A DNA stretch of 38,064 nt from positions 1 to 38,064 of the forward strand of contig MNZA01000242.1 in the NCBI GenBank assembly GCA_001873375.1. Direction: 5' to 3'. Below, one piece after another: positions 14,678 to 23,642 of the stretch (the stretch's first letter is position 1; each line of letters starts with the position of its first letter). Under the pieces are notes generated by a model. It ran no database searches and was not told where the DNA came from. It saw nothing but the letters and a program-made list of their open reading frames with translations. Position numbers and translations under genes: made by a program. The stretch is from Oscillatoriales cyanobacterium CG2_30_44_21 (GTDB taxonomy: Bacteria > Cyanobacteriota > Cyanobacteriia > Pseudanabaenales > Pseudanabaenaceae).

Positions 14678-15850
14678 ATGCTCAACCCAGATCCCAACTC
14701 GATTCAACTTACTCAAGACGATTACGAACGCTATTCGCGTCACCTGATTTTGCCTGAGGTTGGTGTAGATGGACAAAAGCGACTCAAAGCCGCAAGCGTA
14801 CTGTGTATCGGTACGGGAGGCTTAGGTTCGCCTTTGTTGTTATATCTCGCCGCCGCAGGTGTGGGACGCATCGGTATTGTTGACTTTGATGTAGTCGATA
14901 CATCCAATCTTCAGCGTCAAGTCATCCACAGCACTAGCTCGGTCGGTACACCCAAGATCGAATCCGCTAAGGCAAGGATCTTGGAAATCAATCCCTATTG
15001 CCAGATTGACCTCTATAACACCCACCTGTCTTCGACCAATGCTCTCGAAATCGTGGCTCCCTACGATATCGTTGTCGATGGCACGGATAATTTCCCCACC
15101 CGCTACCTAGTCAATGATGCTTGCGTGTTGCTAGACAAGCCCAATGTCTATGGTTCGATTTTCCGATTTGAAGGACAGGCGACGGTCTTTAACTATGAAG
15201 GTGGTCCCAATTATCGCGATCTCTATCCAGAGCCACCACCTCCAGGGCTAGTTCCTTCCTGCGCTGAGGGCGGCGTACTGGGGATTTTGCCAGGAATTAT
15301 TGGCGTGATCCAAGCAACGGAGACGGTCAAGATTATCCTTGGTCAAGGAAATACGCTAAGTGGTCGCTTATTACTTTACGATGCCTTAAAAATGACTTTC
15401 CGCGAACTGAAGCTTCGCCCTAACCCAGTCCGTCCTGTCATCGAGCAATTGATTGACTATCAAATGTTCTGCGGTATCACTCAACAAAAACAAACTGAAA
15501 TGGAAACGCAACAATCAATTCCTGAAATGACGGTTACGGAACTCAAAGAGATCATTGATGCGGGTGCGTCAGATTATGTAATCGTCGATGTCCGAAATCC
15601 TAATGAATGGGAAATTGGCAAAATTCCCAATACGGTTCTTGTGCCATTGCCAGACATTGAGAATGGTAATGGTGTGGATAAGGTCAAGTCTCTGCTTGGA
15701 GATAAGAAGTTAATTGTCCATTGCAAGATGGGTGGGCGATCGCTGAAGGCGCTGGGCATTTTAAAGCAAGCGGGCGTTGACGGGATCAATGTTCAAGGCG
15801 GCATTAATGCATGGAGCGATCTGGTCGATCCAACGGTTCCCAAATATTAA
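14678..15850 (+). CDS. moeB: MoeB/ThiF-type adenylyltransferase with rhodanese domain
   Basis: 390 residues from ATG at 14678. The tracked start at 14630 adds 16 residues absent from the family, and MLNPDPNSIQLTQDDYERYS fits the usual N-terminus. The E1-like domain (about 10-260) has YSRHLILPEVG, the nucleotide loop GTGGLGSPLLLYLAAAGVG (46-64), DFDVVDTSNLQRQ and PSCAEGGVLG. The rhodanese domain (about 280-390) has VDVRNPNEWEIGKIP and the active-site Cys349 in HCKMGGRS. The protein activates the C-terminus of a ubiquitin-like sulfur carrier (MoaD or ThiS) and relays sulfur for molybdopterin and/or thiamine synthesis. SufS, a cysteine desulfurase, is the convergent neighbour and could supply the sulfur, but that link is inference. 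Confidence 0.9.
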   Translation: MLNPDPNSIQLTQDDYERYSRHLILPEVGVDGQKRLKAASVLCIGTGGLGSPLLLYLAAAGVGRIGIVDFDVVDTSNLQRQVIHSTSSVGTPKIESAKARILEINPYCQIDLYNTHLSSTNALEIVAPYDIVVDGTDNFPTRYLVNDACVLLDKPNVYGSIFRFEGQATVFNYEGGPNYRDLYPEPPPPGLVPSCAEGGVLGILPGIIGVIQATETVKIILGQGNTLSGRLLLYDALKMTFRELKLRPNPVRPVIEQLIDYQMFCGITQQKQTEMETQQSIPEMTVTELKEIIDAGASDYVIVDVRNPNEWEIGKIPNTVLVPLPDIENGNGVDKVKSLLGDKKLIVHCKMGGRSLKALGILKQAGVDGINVQGGINAWSDLVDPTVPKY

Positions 15851-15900
15851 AACCAAAAGTTGTTCCGCCCGCGTAGCGGGCGGAACAACTTTTTCGGTTT
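15850..15900. repeat. Palindrome H25, loop GTA
   Basis: 19-base arms AAAAGTTGTTCCGCCCGC with complement around GTA, plus an outer AAACC/GGTTT offset by a small bulge. It begins at the moeB stop codon. Confidence 0.88.
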
Positions 15901-15914
15901 TGCTGATACTAAAG

Positions 15915-15971
15915 AACCAAGAATAATTTTGAGAGCGTTGCGAAGCAACGCTCTCAAAATTATTCTTGGTT
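15915..15971. repeat. Palindrome H26, loop GAA, perfect 27-bp arms
   Basis: 57 bases: two perfect 27-base arms around GAA (GTTGC-GAA-GCAAC). It ends 16 bases before the sufS stop codon, so it sits between convergent genes. Confidence 0.93.
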
Positions 15972-15986
15972 TGGGTTTTGTAATCG

Positions 15987-17237
15987 CTAAGCCATGACAT
16001 TTTTGAAGAAGGCGATCGCATCTTTAAGAGAAGCGACAAAGGTATCGATTTCGGCTTTGGTGTTGTAGAAATAGACACTTGCCCTTGCCGTGCCGCTAAT
16101 TCCTAAAAAGCGATGTAGGGGCTGAGTGCAATGATGTCCTGAACGGATAGCGATGCCATCTTGATCGAGCATCGCCGAAAGATCATTGGCATGAATACCG
16201 TGGGCGATCGTGAAGGCGGCTAGCCCAGCGCGGTGATGTCTGGGTCCATAAACTTGAATATCAGGAATTTGATCAAGCTGATCCATCATGTATTCGATTA
16301 GTTCTTGCTCGTAAGCATGAATCTTATCCATACCGATCGCCATTAAATAATCCACCGCCGCACCAAGGGCGATCGCTTCGCCAATGGCAGGAGTACCCGC
16401 TTCAAACTTGTGCGGTAAATCGGCATAGGTAGAACTTTGCAAATAGACATCGGCAATCATTTCGCCACCACCCATAAATGGAGGCATCTCTAACAATAAA
16501 TCGCGCTTACCATAGAGAAATCCAATTCCAGTGGGCGCACACATCTTATGTCCCGAAGCCACTAACCAATCGCAGTCAAGCGCTTGCACATCAATCGGCA
16601 TATGCGGAACACTTTGGCAAGCATCTAGCAGTACCTTCGCGCCCTGTGCATGGGCGAGGGGAATCATCTCTTCCACAGGACTGACACAGCCAAGGGTATT
16701 AGAAACATGAACAATGGAAACGAGTTTAGTTTTATCGTTCAAAAGAGATTTGAACTGCTCTAGGCTAATCTCGCCTGTGGCGGTTGGTTCGAGGAACTTT
16801 AAAACTGCGCCTGTGCGTTGGGAAATTAATTGCCAAGGCACAATATTACTGTGATGTTCCATTACAGAAAGAATTATTTCATCTCCAGACTTTAGATTTG
16901 CCCAGCCCCAAGTGTAAGCAACGAGGTTGATCGCTTCGCTAGCATTGCGGGTATAGATGATTTCTTGAGAAGACTGAGCATTGATAAACTTGGCGACTTT
17001 ATCCCGCGCTCCTTCGTAGGCATCTGTCGCTCTGGCGCTGAGGGTATGAGCGCCACGATGCACATTGGCATTGTCATGCTCGTAGTAATATTTCCATGCA
17101 GCAATCACAGATTTTGGCTTTTGGGAACTTGCGGCATTGTCAAAGTAAATCAGAGGCTTACCATTTATCTCTTGATTTAAAATCTCAAAGTCTGCTCTAA
17201 CTTTTTCTGCTAGAGTCTTTTCATAGGTTAATGTCAT
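15987..17237 (-). CDS. sufS: Cysteine desulfurase, SufS type
   Basis: 416 residues, as expected. PLP-dependent enzyme that removes sulfur from cysteine as a persulfide for Fe-S cluster assembly. [12 protein letters not shown] near the N-terminus, [27 protein letters not shown]-binding Lys231 in [17 protein letters not shown] and the persulfide Cys370 in [12 protein letters not shown] are all present. The short active-site loop around Cys370 is the SufS (class II) form, which normally needs a SufE partner. ATG start at 17237. In many cyanobacteria this gene follows sufBCD, but no suf genes adjoin it here. Confidence 0.94.
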   Translation of the reverse strand: MTLTYEKTLAEKVRADFEILNQEINGKPLIYFDNAASSQKPKSVIAAWKYYYEHDNANVHRGAHTLSARATDAYEGARDKVAKFINAQSSQEIIYTRNASEAINLVAYTWGWANLKSGDEIILSVMEHHSNIVPWQLISQRTGAVLKFLEPTATGEISLEQFKSLLNDKTKLVSIVHVSNTLGCVSPVEEMIPLAHAQGAKVLLDACQSVPHMPIDVQALDCDWLVASGHKMCAPTGIGFLYGKRDLLLEMPPFMGGGEMIADVYLQSSTYADLPHKFEAGTPAIGEAIALGAAVDYLMAIGMDKIHAYEQELIEYMMDQLDQIPDIQVYGPRHHRAGLAAFTIAHGIHANDLSAMLDQDGIAIRSGHHCTQPLHRFLGISGTARASVYFYNTKAEIDTFVASLKDAIAFFKNVMA

Positions 17238-17341
17238 TGGGATTGCTAAGTTTTAACACCATAACTGCTAATTGCATCTTAACAGTTAGCGCTTAGTTTC
17301 GTATTTACCGTGCTTTGCGCCGATTCTGGTTTTAAGTAACT

Positions 17342-17392
17342 AAACCCAAAGGTTGTTCCGCCCGCTATGCGGGCGGAACAACCTTTGGGGTT
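17342..17392. repeat. Palindrome H27, loop TAT
   Basis: AAACCCAAAGGTTGTTCCGC and its complement, with one A/G mismatch near the outer end, around TAT. The usual TAC triplet has changed at one position. It lies between the divergent sufS and 17427 genes. Confidence 0.9.
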
Positions 17393-17426
17393 TTAATTAA
17401 GCCTAGCTAATTACTTAAAAAATATT

Positions 17427-17780
17427 GTGAACTCTTCTGAAAACTACGCAAATCTGATCAGCGAGCTATCGCAAAGGTTGCAGTCATTACAATCAGCGAT
17501 CGCGCCCTGCCATAACCATGCGCCAAATTTAGTCAAGGATTGGCAGCGATCGCATGGAGAAATTCAAACTTTTTTTCAAACCCAAATTGTAAATACCGCC
17601 CTAGAAATAACATCACACAATTTGTCTGTGCAGGTAGAGATTGATAAACAATTGAAAATGCTCGGTGTGGATCTGACGATGCTGCAAACTGCGCGTAGTC
17701 CTGACACTTGGCAAAAAAGACATCAACAATCCTGCGATCGCCTCACAAAGTTACAGAGCTACTGCAAAATGCAAGATTAA
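17427..17780 (+). CDS. Small helical protein, possibly PatD-like
   Basis: 117 residues, soluble, predicted mostly helical, two Cys. GTG start; no upstream in-frame ATG. The C-terminal half (EIDKQLKMLGVDLTMLQTAR, then CDRLTKLQSYCKM) resembles what I remember of PatD, a roughly 116-residue FtsZ-interacting protein that affects heterocyst frequency in Anabaena. I cannot align it, so this is tentative. Its stop codon lies in the left arm of palindrome H28. It is upstream of ndhF on the same strand with a 154-bp gap. Confidence 0.6.
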   Translation: MNSSENYANLISELSQRLQSLQSAIAPCHNHAPNLVKDWQRSHGEIQTFFQTQIVNTALEITSHNLSVQVEIDKQLKMLGVDLTMLQTARSPDTWQKRHQQSCDRLTKLQSYCKMQD

Positions 17781-17825
17781 AAACATTAAAGGTGGCGCGA
17801 AGTGCCGCCTTTAATGTTTTTAATC
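17775..17825. repeat. Palindrome H28, loop GAA
   Basis: 24-base arms GATTAAAAACATTAAAGG... with two G-T pairs around GAA. Contains the stop codon of the preceding gene. Confidence 0.85.
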
Positions 17826-17878
17826 ACCGTAGCCATAAAAATTGCCATAACTTAGCTAGATTTTAAAGCGGCATACCC

Positions 17879-17891
17879 TTACTATACGTAA
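17879..17891 (+). promoter_or_regulatory. Possible LysR-type (CmpR/NdhR-like) operator
   Basis: TTACTATACGTAA fits the TTA-N7-TAA pattern reported for CmpR-type sites of cyanobacterial inorganic-carbon genes and lies 43 bases before the ndhF start. AT-rich flanks make a chance match possible. Confidence 0.25.
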
Positions 17892-17934
17892 TAGATATTA
17901 AAATAAACATAGTAAAAACTCTATACAATAATCA

Positions 17935-19806
17935 ATGATCCTAGAAACAGCTTGGCTACTTCCTTGCTACGGCTTAATAGGCGCAGGGCTAACACTTCCT
18001 TGGTCACTGAGGATCGTGCGGCGTACTGGACCTCGCCCTGCCGTATACCTAAATATGTTAATGACCATCTTGGCTTTAGTGCATAGCTGTTGGTTATTAA
18101 CATCCGTTTGGGGCGCTCCTGCTCAGCAGTTTGAGTTTACTTGGTTCCATTCCCTTGACTTGACTATTGGCTGTTCTTTGGAGATCTCCACAATCAGCGC
18201 AGGTGCATCGGTGCTGATTGCCACGATGAGCTTAATCTCCCAAGTTTACGGGCTAGGATCATTGGAGACTGATTGGGCGATCGCCAGATTTTGTGCGCTA
18301 ATTGGCTTTTTTGAGGCAGCGATCACAGGCATTGCGTTTAGTGATTCATTATTTTTTAGCTACGCTTTGTTAGAAATGCTGACCCTTTCCACATACTTAT
18401 TAGTGGGTTTTTGGTATGCACAGCCCCTAGTAGTGACGGCGGCAAGAGATGCATTTTGGACAAAGCGAGTCGGTGATTTATTTTTATTAATGGCAGTGGT
18501 AGCTCTTGCTAACCTCACCGATAGCCTCAACTTTTCCGATCTCAAAACATGGGCAGATGCTCCAGAAACGATCGCCTACTTTGCCGAACATCAACAATTT
18601 GGCACATTATTAGGACTAGCCCTGATTGCAGGCCCCCTTGGTAAATGCGCTCAGTTCCCCTTGCACCTCTGGCTCGATGAAGCGATGGAAGGTCCCAATC
18701 CCGCTTCGATTTTACGAAACTCGGTGGTGGTAGGAGCAGGAGCCTATGTGTTGATTAAGTTTCAACCTGTCCTGTCCCTATTTCCTGGCGCGTCAGAGGT
18801 GTCGGTAATTTTAGGCGCGATCACGGCGATCGGTGCTTCTTTGGTGGCGATCGCCCAAATCGATATGAAACGCGCCTTGTCTCACTCCACTAGCGCCTAT
18901 CTGGGCTTAGTATTTATCGCTGTAGGAATGCAGCAGTCTGACCTAGCGCTAGGAATTTTATTTAGTCATGGCATCAGCAAGTCCTTGCTGTTTTTGAGTT
19001 CAGGCGCAGTGATGATGACCACAATGACTCAAGATCTCACCGAAATGGGCGGGATCAAAACCCGTATGCCCGCGACTTTAGTTGCTTTTGTGATCGGTTC
19101 TCTCGGCTTAGTGGCTCTGGTTCCCTTTGGCGGCTTTTGGACAATGCTGCGTTGGCAAGAAACTTTTTGGAATAGTGATCCTTGGCTAATTGCGATCGCC
19201 TTACTGGTCAACAGCGTCACTGCTTTTGGCTTAATGCGCCTCTTTGCCCTCGTATTTTTGGGTGCCCCCCAGCCCAAAACCCGCCGCACCCCTGAAGTCG
19301 GCTGGCAAGTAGCCATCCCGCTAGTTACCCTAACGATCATTACTTTGCTAGTGCCGATCCTGTTGCCATCATGGAAATTTGTGGATATTGACCTCGATAC
19401 AGTCGATATCTGGGGAACTGCGGTACTTGTCGCTTCAGGATTATTAGGATTTGGACTAGGTGCTTATATTTACGCCAAACCTTACGAATCGGGAAGCTCG
19501 GTATCAATGCCACCGCTAGTCACAAGGCGGGCATGGAAAGAAGTTCAAGACTTACTAGCCTACGATCTCTACGTGCAGGCAATCTATAAATACACGGTGG
19601 TTCTATTTGTGGGCGGTGGTTCCAAGGTTCTATCTTGGATTGATCGTTATTTAGTTGATGGTTCCGTTAATTTTGTGGGCTTCGCCTCCATCTTTAGTGG
19701 TGAGAGCTTGAAATACACGGTCACAGGTCGCTTGCAGCAGTATGTTTTGACGATTGTAGTCGGCTTAATCTTAATTGGATTTGCGGCTTTTTATGGATTG
19801 AATTAG
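17935..19806 (+). CDS. ndhF: NDH-1 subunit NdhF, CO2-uptake type (NdhF3/NdhF4-like)
   Basis: 623 residues with about 16 hydrophobic segments. Antiporter-like proton-pumping subunit of the thylakoid NDH-1 complex. The N-terminus (AWLLPCYGLIGAGLTLPWSL, then RRTGPRPAVYLN) is the form found in NdhF3/NdhF4 of the CO2-hydrating NDH-1MS/MS' complexes and not in respiratory NdhF1. FSYALLEMLTLSTYLLVGFW, RVGDLFLLM, GPLGKCAQFPLHLWLDEAME and the antiporter segment KRALSHSTSAYLG follow. ndhD is 160 bp downstream on the same strand. I cannot decide between F3 (low-CO2 inducible) and F4 (constitutive). Confidence 0.88.
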   Translation: MILETAWLLPCYGLIGAGLTLPWSLRIVRRTGPRPAVYLNMLMTILALVHSCWLLTSVWGAPAQQFEFTWFHSLDLTIGCSLEISTISAGASVLIATMSLISQVYGLGSLETDWAIARFCALIGFFEAAITGIAFSDSLFFSYALLEMLTLSTYLLVGFWYAQPLVVTAARDAFWTKRVGDLFLLMAVVALANLTDSLNFSDLKTWADAPETIAYFAEHQQFGTLLGLALIAGPLGKCAQFPLHLWLDEAMEGPNPASILRNSVVVGAGAYVLIKFQPVLSLFPGASEVSVILGAITAIGASLVAIAQIDMKRALSHSTSAYLGLVFIAVGMQQSDLALGILFSHGISKSLLFLSSGAVMMTTMTQDLTEMGGIKTRMPATLVAFVIGSLGLVALVPFGGFWTMLRWQETFWNSDPWLIAIALLVNSVTAFGLMRLFALVFLGAPQPKTRRTPEVGWQVAIPLVTLTIITLLVPILLPSWKFVDIDLDTVDIWGTAVLVASGLLGFGLGAYIYAKPYESGSSVSMPPLVTRRAWKEVQDLLAYDLYVQAIYKYTVVLFVGGGSKVLSWIDRYLVDGSVNFVGFASIFSGESLKYTVTGRLQQYVLTIVVGLILIGFAAFYGLN

Positions 19807-19928
19807 AAGATAATTTGCAGAAGTTATCAAGACCCTAACCCCTCTCCCAAATAGGGAGAGGGGAACAAGAAATTTAATTACTCCCCTTCTCCCGTTCTGG
19901 GAGAGGGGGATGAGGGCAAATTATCTTC
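19806..19928. repeat. MITE-like element with CCCTAACCCC core
   Basis: 123 bp with perfect 13-base inverted ends GAAGATAATTTGC/GCAAATTATCTTC. The interior (CCCTAACCCCTCTCCC ... CTGGGAGAGGGGGATGAGGG) is related to the element at 3460, but the ends are unrelated. The left end overlaps the ndhF stop codon. Confidence 0.75.
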
Positions 19929-19966
19929 AAATAGAACAAATTTAATATCTATCTCTTTAACAAATT

Positions 19967-21475
19967 ATGCTTAGTATCCTCATCTGGCTACCGATCGCGG
20001 GAGCAGTCATAGTCGCACTATTTGGCACGACAGTTGGCTCGAAGCAATTACGCAATCTTTCTCTAGTAACGGCGATCGCCAATTTTGGCTGGTCATTGCT
20101 TTTATTGACCAAATTTGACATTGGCACTTCCACAATGCAAATTAGAGAATCTCTATCATGGCTCGATCAAATAGGGCTTAGCTATCGCTTGGGAATAGAC
20201 GGGCTATCTTTTCCCTTAGTTTTATTGAATGGTTTATTACTAATCATCGCTGTGTATATCAGCAACGATGTGCAGCGTCCACGCCTCTATTTCCCACTAT
20301 TATTACTGTTAGGCGGCGGTATTAATGGAGCATTTCTTTCGGAAAATCTATTATTATTCTTTCTATTTTTTGAAGTAGAACTAATTCCGCTCTATCTGCT
20401 AATTGGTATTTGGGGCGGTGAAAAACGTGGATATGCTGCGACTAAGTTCTTAATCTATACAGCGATTTCAGGAGTTCTGATTCTTGCTGCTTTCTTTGGA
20501 ATGGCAGCCTTGGGCAGTGGTGAAGGCATTGCCTTGACATTTAACTATCTCGACCTTGATTTAAGTCACGTCTCCAAGACCACGCAGGGAATTTTGCTGC
20601 TCTTGCTATTAATTGGATTTGGTATCAAAATTCCCATTGTCCCTCTGCATACATGGCTTCCCGATGCTCACGTTGAAGCTTCCACACCAGTCTCGACTCT
20701 GCTGGCTGGGGTACTACTCAAGCTGGGAACCTATGGACTATTGCGTTTTGGTTTGGGATTACTCCCTGAAGCTTGGCAAGCGATCGCACCATTTTTGGCA
20801 GGCTGGGCAGTGGTCAGCGTCATTTACGGATGCATGACTGCGATTACCCAAACTGACATGAAAAAGATGGTCGCCTATAGTTCCGTTGGTCACATGGGTT
20901 ACATTCTGTTGGCTCTGGCGGCGGCAACGCCTTTGTCACTGGTGGGAGCCACTTTCCAGATGGTCAGTCATGGCTTAATTTCCGCTTTGTTGTTTATTCT
21001 GGTTGGCATCGTTTACAAAAAAACAGGAACTCGCAACATCAACTCTCTCAATGGGTTACTCAATCCAGAACGAGGCTTGCCCGTCACTGGCTCGCTGATG
21101 ATCCTCGCCGCAATGGCAAGTGCAGGCACTCCAGGAATGGTCGGCTTTATCGCTGAGTTTGTAATTTTCCGCAGTAGTTTTGCAGTCTTTCCAGTGCAAA
21201 CCCTACTTTGCATGATTGGGACGGGCTTAACCGCAGTTTACTTCTTGATCATGATTGACCGTGTCTTCTTCGGTCGCTTGGGCGTAGAGATTGGGTTGAA
21301 TCAAGAATCAATGAGTAAATTTCCCTTTGCCAAATGGCAAGAAAAATTTCCTGCGATCGCCCTTGCCCTGATTATTGTATTTTTTGGCCTACTACCAAAT
21401 TTCGCCACAGGGTTGATTGAAAATTCTGCCCAAGCGATCGCGCCCAATCAGATTAAATTAGCCAGCCGCAATTAG
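19967..21475 (+). CDS. ndhD: NDH-1 subunit NdhD, CO2-uptake type (NdhD3/NdhD4-like)
   Basis: 502 residues, about 14 membrane segments, a proton-channel subunit of NDH-1. FFEVELIPLYLLIGIWGGEKRGYAATKF carries the conserved membrane Glu, and IPIVPLHTWLPDAHVEASTP, MKKMVAYSSVGHMGY and MVSHGLISALLFILVGI are typical. Directly follows ndhF, the pair order of the ndhF3-ndhD3-cupA and ndhF4-ndhD4-cupB groups, but no cup gene follows. Convergent with ffh across hairpin H29. ATG start. Confidence 0.88.
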   Translation: MLSILIWLPIAGAVIVALFGTTVGSKQLRNLSLVTAIANFGWSLLLLTKFDIGTSTMQIRESLSWLDQIGLSYRLGIDGLSFPLVLLNGLLLIIAVYISNDVQRPRLYFPLLLLLGGGINGAFLSENLLLFFLFFEVELIPLYLLIGIWGGEKRGYAATKFLIYTAISGVLILAAFFGMAALGSGEGIALTFNYLDLDLSHVSKTTQGILLLLLLIGFGIKIPIVPLHTWLPDAHVEASTPVSTLLAGVLLKLGTYGLLRFGLGLLPEAWQAIAPFLAGWAVVSVIYGCMTAITQTDMKKMVAYSSVGHMGYILLALAAATPLSLVGATFQMVSHGLISALLFILVGIVYKKTGTRNINSLNGLLNPERGLPVTGSLMILAAMASAGTPGMVGFIAEFVIFRSSFAVFPVQTLLCMIGTGLTAVYFLIMIDRVFFGRLGVEIGLNQESMSKFPFAKWQEKFPAIALALIIVFFGLLPNFATGLIENSAQAIAPNQIKLASRN

Positions 21476-21478
21476 AGC

Positions 21479-21517
21479 ATTCAATGAGAAAACGGCTGTG
21501 CCGTTTTCTCATTGAAT
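21479..21517. repeat. Palindrome H29, loop TGT
   Basis: Two 18-base perfect arms around TGT, between the convergent ndhD and ffh stop codons. A likely bidirectional terminator. Confidence 0.88.
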
Positions 21518-21518
21518 A

Positions 21519-22946
21519 TTACAATTCGCCAAATCCCTTCTTCTTTTTCTTCTTCTTGCCATAGGCAGGATTACCTGATGGCGCTTGGTTGCCTCCCATA
21601 CCAGGAAAACCACCGCCGCCCATATTTGGCATCCCTGGGAAGTTGGGCATCTTGCCCTGTCCCATTTGCTGCATCAAAGTTCTCATCTTCTGAAAGTCGG
21701 CAACCAGCTTGGTCACGTCTTGAAGCTTATGCCCTGAACCGCCAGCAATCCGTTGTTTACGACTGGGACTCTTGGAAATTAGATCGGGATCTTTGCGTTC
21801 CTGTTTAGTCATAGAACTAATCATCGACTCACAACGCTTAAGTTGCTTCTCAGCTTCTTGAATTTGGGCATCATTGATTTTCATGCCAGGAAGCATCTTC
21901 AACATCCCACCAAAGGAACCCATATTTTTCATCATGCGGGTGTTTTTCAGGAAGTCGTCAAAGTCAAACTTGGCGCTCATGATTTTTTCTTGAAGCTGCG
22001 CTGCATCGGTGAGGTCAATTTCTTCTTGAGCTTTCTCCACCAGAGTCAGCACATCACCCATGCCCAAAATCCGCGAAGCCATACGCTCAGGATAGAAGGG
22101 TTGTAACGCCTCAACCTTTTCACCAACACCGATAAATTTAATCGGCTGTCCTGAAATTTGTCGCACTGATAGCGCCGCACCACCGCGAGTATCGCCATCC
22201 ATCTTCGTCAAGATCGCACCCGTAATCCCAATCTCATCATGGAAAGTACGGGTCAAAGTTGCCGCTTCTTGCCCTGTCATCGCATCGACAACCAGCAGCA
22301 CTTCATCGGGATTAATCGCATCCTTGACCCGCTTGAGTTCATCCATCATCTCGCGATCAATCTGCAAGCGCCCCGCCGTATCCACAATCACGGTATTAAC
22401 GCCTAATTCCCTCGCCTTTGCCAAACCTTGACGCGCAATCTCCACAGGGTCAGCATCAGCCCCCATTTCAAAGACTGGCACATTGATTTGCTTACCAAGG
22501 GTGAGCAACTGGTCGATCGCCGCAGGACGATATACGTCAGTGGCAACCAGTAACGCGGTGCGATCGAGTTTGCGTAAGTGCAGAGCTAATTTAGCGGTAG
22601 CAGTAGTTTTACCCGTACCCTGCAAACCTGCCATCAAAATTACAGTTGGGGCATTAGCAGCCTCGGCAAGTGGCACATTTGCCTCACCCATCGTCCTTAC
22701 CAATTCGTCATAAACGATCTTGATAAATTGCTGATCGGGGCGCACACCTGCAATTACATCAGCACCTTGAGCCTGTTTAGAGATTTCTTCGACAAATTCT
22801 TTGACAACTTGCAGGTTGACATCTGCCTCTAAGAGCGCCCTGCGTACTTCACGGATCGCGCCTTGGATATTGGAGTCAGAGATTTTGTCCTGTCCGCGTA
22901 ACTTTTTCCAAGCCGCCTCAAATTTATCGGCGATTTCATCAAACAT
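21519..22946 (-). CDS. ffh: Signal recognition particle GTPase Ffh/SRP54
   Basis: 475 residues. Binds signal sequences and SRP RNA and targets ribosomes to the SecYEG translocon via FtsY. N domain (about 1-85), then the G domain with P-loop MAGLQGTGKTTATAKLA (about 104-120), ATDVYRPAAIDQL, DTAGRLQID and TKMDGDTRGGAA, then the Met-rich M domain (GMLKMLPGM, SMISSMTKQERKDPDLISKS, RIAGGSGHKLQDV). The C-terminal tail is Gly/Pro/Met-rich and ends in a run of seven Lys (GKKKKKKKGFGEL). ATG start. Nothing in the 68-bp gap before the divergent Uma2 gene looks like SRP RNA. Confidence 0.95.
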   Translation of the reverse strand: MFDEIADKFEAAWKKLRGQDKISDSNIQGAIREVRRALLEADVNLQVVKEFVEEISKQAQGADVIAGVRPDQQFIKIVYDELVRTMGEANVPLAEAANAPTVILMAGLQGTGKTTATAKLALHLRKLDRTALLVATDVYRPAAIDQLLTLGKQINVPVFEMGADADPVEIARQGLAKARELGVNTVIVDTAGRLQIDREMMDELKRVKDAINPDEVLLVVDAMTGQEAATLTRTFHDEIGITGAILTKMDGDTRGGAALSVRQISGQPIKFIGVGEKVEALQPFYPERMASRILGMGDVLTLVEKAQEEIDLTDAAQLQEKIMSAKFDFDDFLKNTRMMKNMGSFGGMLKMLPGMKINDAQIQEAEKQLKRCESMISSMTKQERKDPDLISKSPSRKQRIAGGSGHKLQDVTKLVADFQKMRTLMQQMGQGKMPNFPGMPNMGGGGFPGMGGNQAPSGNPAYGKKKKKKKGFGEL

Positions 22947-23014
22947 ATCTAGTTTTGCTTTGGCTGTTTTTGGTTCTACCTACTAATTTACCGTTAAAAT
23001 CATCATATTAAGCG

Positions 23015-23602
23015 ATGAGTCTCCAAGCCATGATCCAAGCTTTAGCTAAGTCTGATCAAGAACATATTGTTAGGCAGTTCGTAACGTGGGAGCAGTTCCA
23101 AGCGTTGGAATCTGCTTTTGCCGATATTGATGGAGTGCGGCTGATTTATTGTGAGGGAGTTTTAGAAATTGTGGGTATTGGACGGCTTCATGAAATGATC
23201 TGTACTTTGCTTGGGATGTTGCTAGGTCAATATTTCATGCTCAAGCGTATTCGGTTTGTTTCTACTGGCGCATATACACAGTCATTGCAAGGACGCACCA
23301 AGTTTCAGGCTGACTTGTCCTACAACTTTGATATAGAAAAAGAGATTTCGGATTTGTGTATTGAGGTGGTGGTGACGAGTGGTAATGTCGCTAAGCTCAG
23401 GAAATATCAGTTGCTAGAGGTTCCTGAAGTTTGGTTTTGGGAAGAAGGGAAGATTAGTATTTTTTGCTTGCAGGATGGGGATTATGTGCAGAGTTCCTAT
23501 AGTTTATGTTTGCCTGATTTGGATATTGAACATTTGGAGCAATGTCTGTTAATGGATTCTCAGCTAGATGCGATGTTGGCTTTGGGCGAAAGGTATAAAT
23601 AA
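23015..23602 (+). CDS. Uma2 (DUF820) family putative endonuclease
   Basis: 195 residues, full length for this PD-(D/E)XK-like family that is expanded in cyanobacteria. EQFQALESAFADIDGVRLIYCEGVLEIV, the KFQADLSYNFD strand with a catalytic Asp, and DLCIEVVVTSGNVAKLRKY with Glu and Lys are in the right order, followed by YQLLEVPEVWFWEEGKISIF. Biochemical function is not established for most members. It opens the accessory island and is followed after 40 bp by a DUF433/DUF5615 pair on the same strand. ATG start at 23015. Confidence 0.85.
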   Translation: MSLQAMIQALAKSDQEHIVRQFVTWEQFQALESAFADIDGVRLIYCEGVLEIVGIGRLHEMICTLLGMLLGQYFMLKRIRFVSTGAYTQSLQGRTKFQADLSYNFDIEKEISDLCIEVVVTSGNVAKLRKYQLLEVPEVWFWEEGKISIFCLQDGDYVQSSYSLCLPDLDIEHLEQCLLMDSQLDAMLALGERYK

Positions 23603-23642
23603 TAATCAGATAAACTAAAAATAAATCAAATGGCATAAATTT

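Noticed and set aside
22947-23014. SRP RNA gene beside ffh
   Set aside because: Only 68 bp, AT-rich, with no GGAA tetraloop stem of the SRP RNA kind. No tRNA or rRNA was recognised anywhere in the window either.
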